Source: Nothophaeocryptopus gaeumannii
Taxonomy: Eukaryota; Ascomycota; Dothideomycetes; Mycosphaerellales; Mycosphaerellaceae
Assembly (NCBI GenBank): GCA_031771865.1
Contig: JASISA010000023.1
Location: 310,001-374,000 of the forward strand
Direction of reading: 5' to 3'
DNA: 64,000 nucleotides
This document shows, one piece after another, positions 62,441 to 64,000 of the stretch. A model generated the notes under the pieces. That model worked only from the letters and a program-made list of their open reading frames with translations. It made no database searches and had not been told where the DNA came from. A program made the translations under genes and the position numbers. The number at the start of each line of letters is the position of its first letter. Position 1 is the first letter of the stretch.

Positions 62441-64000
62441 GATGTTCCCGCGGCTCCCAGGTAATTTCCGAGTCGTCGTACCCTCTCCATTTAATAAGGT
62501 ACTGATCGTCTTTATAGTCCAGAATCTTTTCGACTTCGAATTCGGTTTCTTCTTGTGGGACAAATGAAAATGTCTCCTGACAAGGTGTCTCGGCGTCGGC
62601 TGGTTCCAAGAGAGATGTGGAACACTGGATGAATCTTTGCATCTGCCGGTAGTCGTAGTCGGTAGTTGACCGGTCCTTGGCCTCTTCAATCAAAAATGGC
62701 CCGACCTTTACATGGTCTAACTTTCTGGTCTTTCTTCTCGTTTTGAGATTTCTCGTGAGGAGATAGACCTTATCCCCTCCTTCAGCTGAGGTGCCATTTG
62801 TGAGCCATGCTGTCGCGATTTCAGCAGGTGTCCTTGTTGTCGTAGGATGGCCTTGTTCATTTCGAGTGAACATCCTTAAGCTGGTCAACCGCAATCAACG
62901 CCCGTGGTGCGTTAGGGTGAATGCCAGGTTCGCCAAACAGGTGTGGATCCTTCCAAAGTTTGCGAAGAATGGCGTGAGACCCGTCGTCTCGGATTGCTGG
63001 TTGTTGAGTGCGATTTGTGCCATGGGTAGGAGTGATACCCAATTGTCCTGTGCGTAGTTGATGTAGTGGCGTAGGTATTGTTCTAGTGTCTGGTTCATCC
63101 GTTCGGTTTGTCCGTCGGTTTGCGGATGAAACGCCGTTGATAGCTTGTGTCTGATCCCGATCGTGGATACGAGTGTCTTCCAGTAGTTCGATGTGAACAA
63201 CTTGTCTCTGTCGGTAATGAAGACCTCTGGGAATCCGTGATATCGTACAAGTCTATCCAGCACAAGGTGTCCGAGTTGCTCTGCCGTGTATGTCTCACAC
63301 GCAGGAATAAAGTGCGCGTACTTCGTGAGCCTGTCGACCATGACCAGTATCATGTCGTACTTGACTTTCGTTGCTTGATCCGTCGATCCTGGGAGTTTCG
63401 TAATGAAATCCATCGTAACTTCGTCCCATGGTTGTGTCGGTGGGCTCCGGAATTTAAGTTGTCCGTACTTCGAATGTCGAGATGCCTTGTTCTGTTGGCA
63501 TTGAACACAGCGTGCGATGTATTTCTTGACTCGTTCTCGCATGTGTGGGAATCCAAAGTTGCGTTGGATAAGCTCTACTGTCTTCGAGATTCCTGGATGT
63601 CCGTATTGCGGATCGTTGTGATGGTGTCGAATGCACTCTTCCTGTCGGTCCTTCGGTACTTGGTACTTTCCCTGTGCAATAGGAAATTGTTCTGTCTTGT
63701 CTTGCAGAACTCGCACTATGTTGTTGAACTCCATTTGGTTGGCACTCAGGCTTCCATCCTGATTTGTCTTGAGTATGCTGTGCTGCACTCTTTCCTTTCC
63801 TTCCATGTAGTCACTTCGTCGGCTCAGTGCGTCGGCTCGACCGTTGTCTTTACCAGGTGTATAGCGGATTTCGAACTTGTACTGACCAAGGAGCTCCGAC
63901 CAGCGGGTCTGCCTTCGAGTCAGTTGTTTAGTCGTAGTGAAGTAGGTCAGATTCTTGTGATCAGAAAGAATCGTGAGCCTGGGTGCTCCTTCCGCATATG
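62340..64000 (-). pseudogene. pol: chromovirus copy 2 pol, 3' part (RNase H to chromodomain), frameshifted
   Basis: From the right edge down: RNase H end, integrase zinc site (CVQCQQNK), core (MDFITKLPGS; AFHPQTDGQTERMNQ), then a one-base deletion near 62952 relative to copy 1 that breaks the frame, further small indels near 62790-62830, the GPF module (KVGPFLIEEA), and an intact chromodomain (ILDYKDDQYLIKWRGYDD, then TWEPREHL), which directs chromoviruses to histone-marked chromatin. Ends at 62340 in a basic tail. Confidence 0.88.

Larger units (their letters stand above)
61415..64000 (-). mobile_element. Ty3/Gypsy chromovirus, copy 2, 3' part (runs off the right edge)
   Basis: Same orientation as copy 1. 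Visible are the 3' LTR, polypurine tract, antisense Zn2Cys6 ORF, chromodomain, integrase and part of RNase H. From about 62450 to the window end the sequence is nearly identical to copy 1. The left part (U3 and antisense ORF) is not. The 5' LTR and gag lie outside the window. Confidence 0.92.

Overview
The window is nuclear DNA of a filamentous ascomycete (Pezizomycotina). The gene set fits a dothideomycete of the Mycosphaerella type, but the exact order is inference. Support comes from short GT..AG introns (about 50-110 nt) with CTAAC/CTGAC branch points, fungal single-copy genes (palA/RIM20, ALG11, COX18, FOL3, ECL1-type, ATX1), and AT-rich blocks with repeat-induced point mutation (RIP) signatures.

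Layout. 0-10.8 kb is an ordinary gene region: the 3' part of a DENN-domain gene, an allantoate-permease-like transporter, ribosomal protein uS12 (Rps23) and an SCP2-type thiolase. 10.8-12.4 kb is a RIP-like island with a degenerate minisatellite and an unlisted 55-residue cysteine-rich secreted peptide. 12.8-20.5 kb holds ATX1 and palA (divergent), a disordered conserved hypothetical protein with an 11-nt first exon, and dihydrofolate/folylpolyglutamate synthase. 20.5-35 kb mixes intact genes (glutaminase A, an ER J-protein, an AIM19-like protein) with decayed ones: a broken small gene, an F-box pseudogene, two broken F-box-like paralogues and a carboxylesterase pseudogene. It also contains a 2.4-kb tract with about ten copies of an unexplained two-part motif. 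35-46.5 kb is gene-poor, with a formate/nitrite transporter, an ECL1-family regulator, a zinc-independent MDR oxidoreductase and a Cys-rich small protein. 46.5-50.1 kb has COX18 and ALG11, divergently transcribed. 51.5-52.7 kb holds an acyltransferase pseudogene.

53-64 kb is a nested transposon block. A RIP-mutated Tc1/mariner transposase gene is split by a 6.8-kb Ty3/Gypsy chromovirus (minus strand) with two 356-bp LTRs and a perfect 5-bp target duplication. A second, related chromovirus begins at 61.4 kb and runs off the right edge. Both Gypsy copies carry, on the strand opposite gag-pol and between pol and the 3' LTR, an ORF for a Gal4-type Zn2Cys6 protein with a long coiled coil. The pol genes of the two copies are nearly identical, but the antisense ORF and the adjoining LTR U3 are highly divergent. 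Each U3 has its own dense array of a short palindromic motif (GCTCTCA/TGAGAGC in one, TGATCA in the other). I read this as an exchangeable regulator-plus-operator cassette carried by the retrotransposon. It is the most interesting item in the window and is an inference open to test. The first element also shows signs of Tf1-type self-priming.
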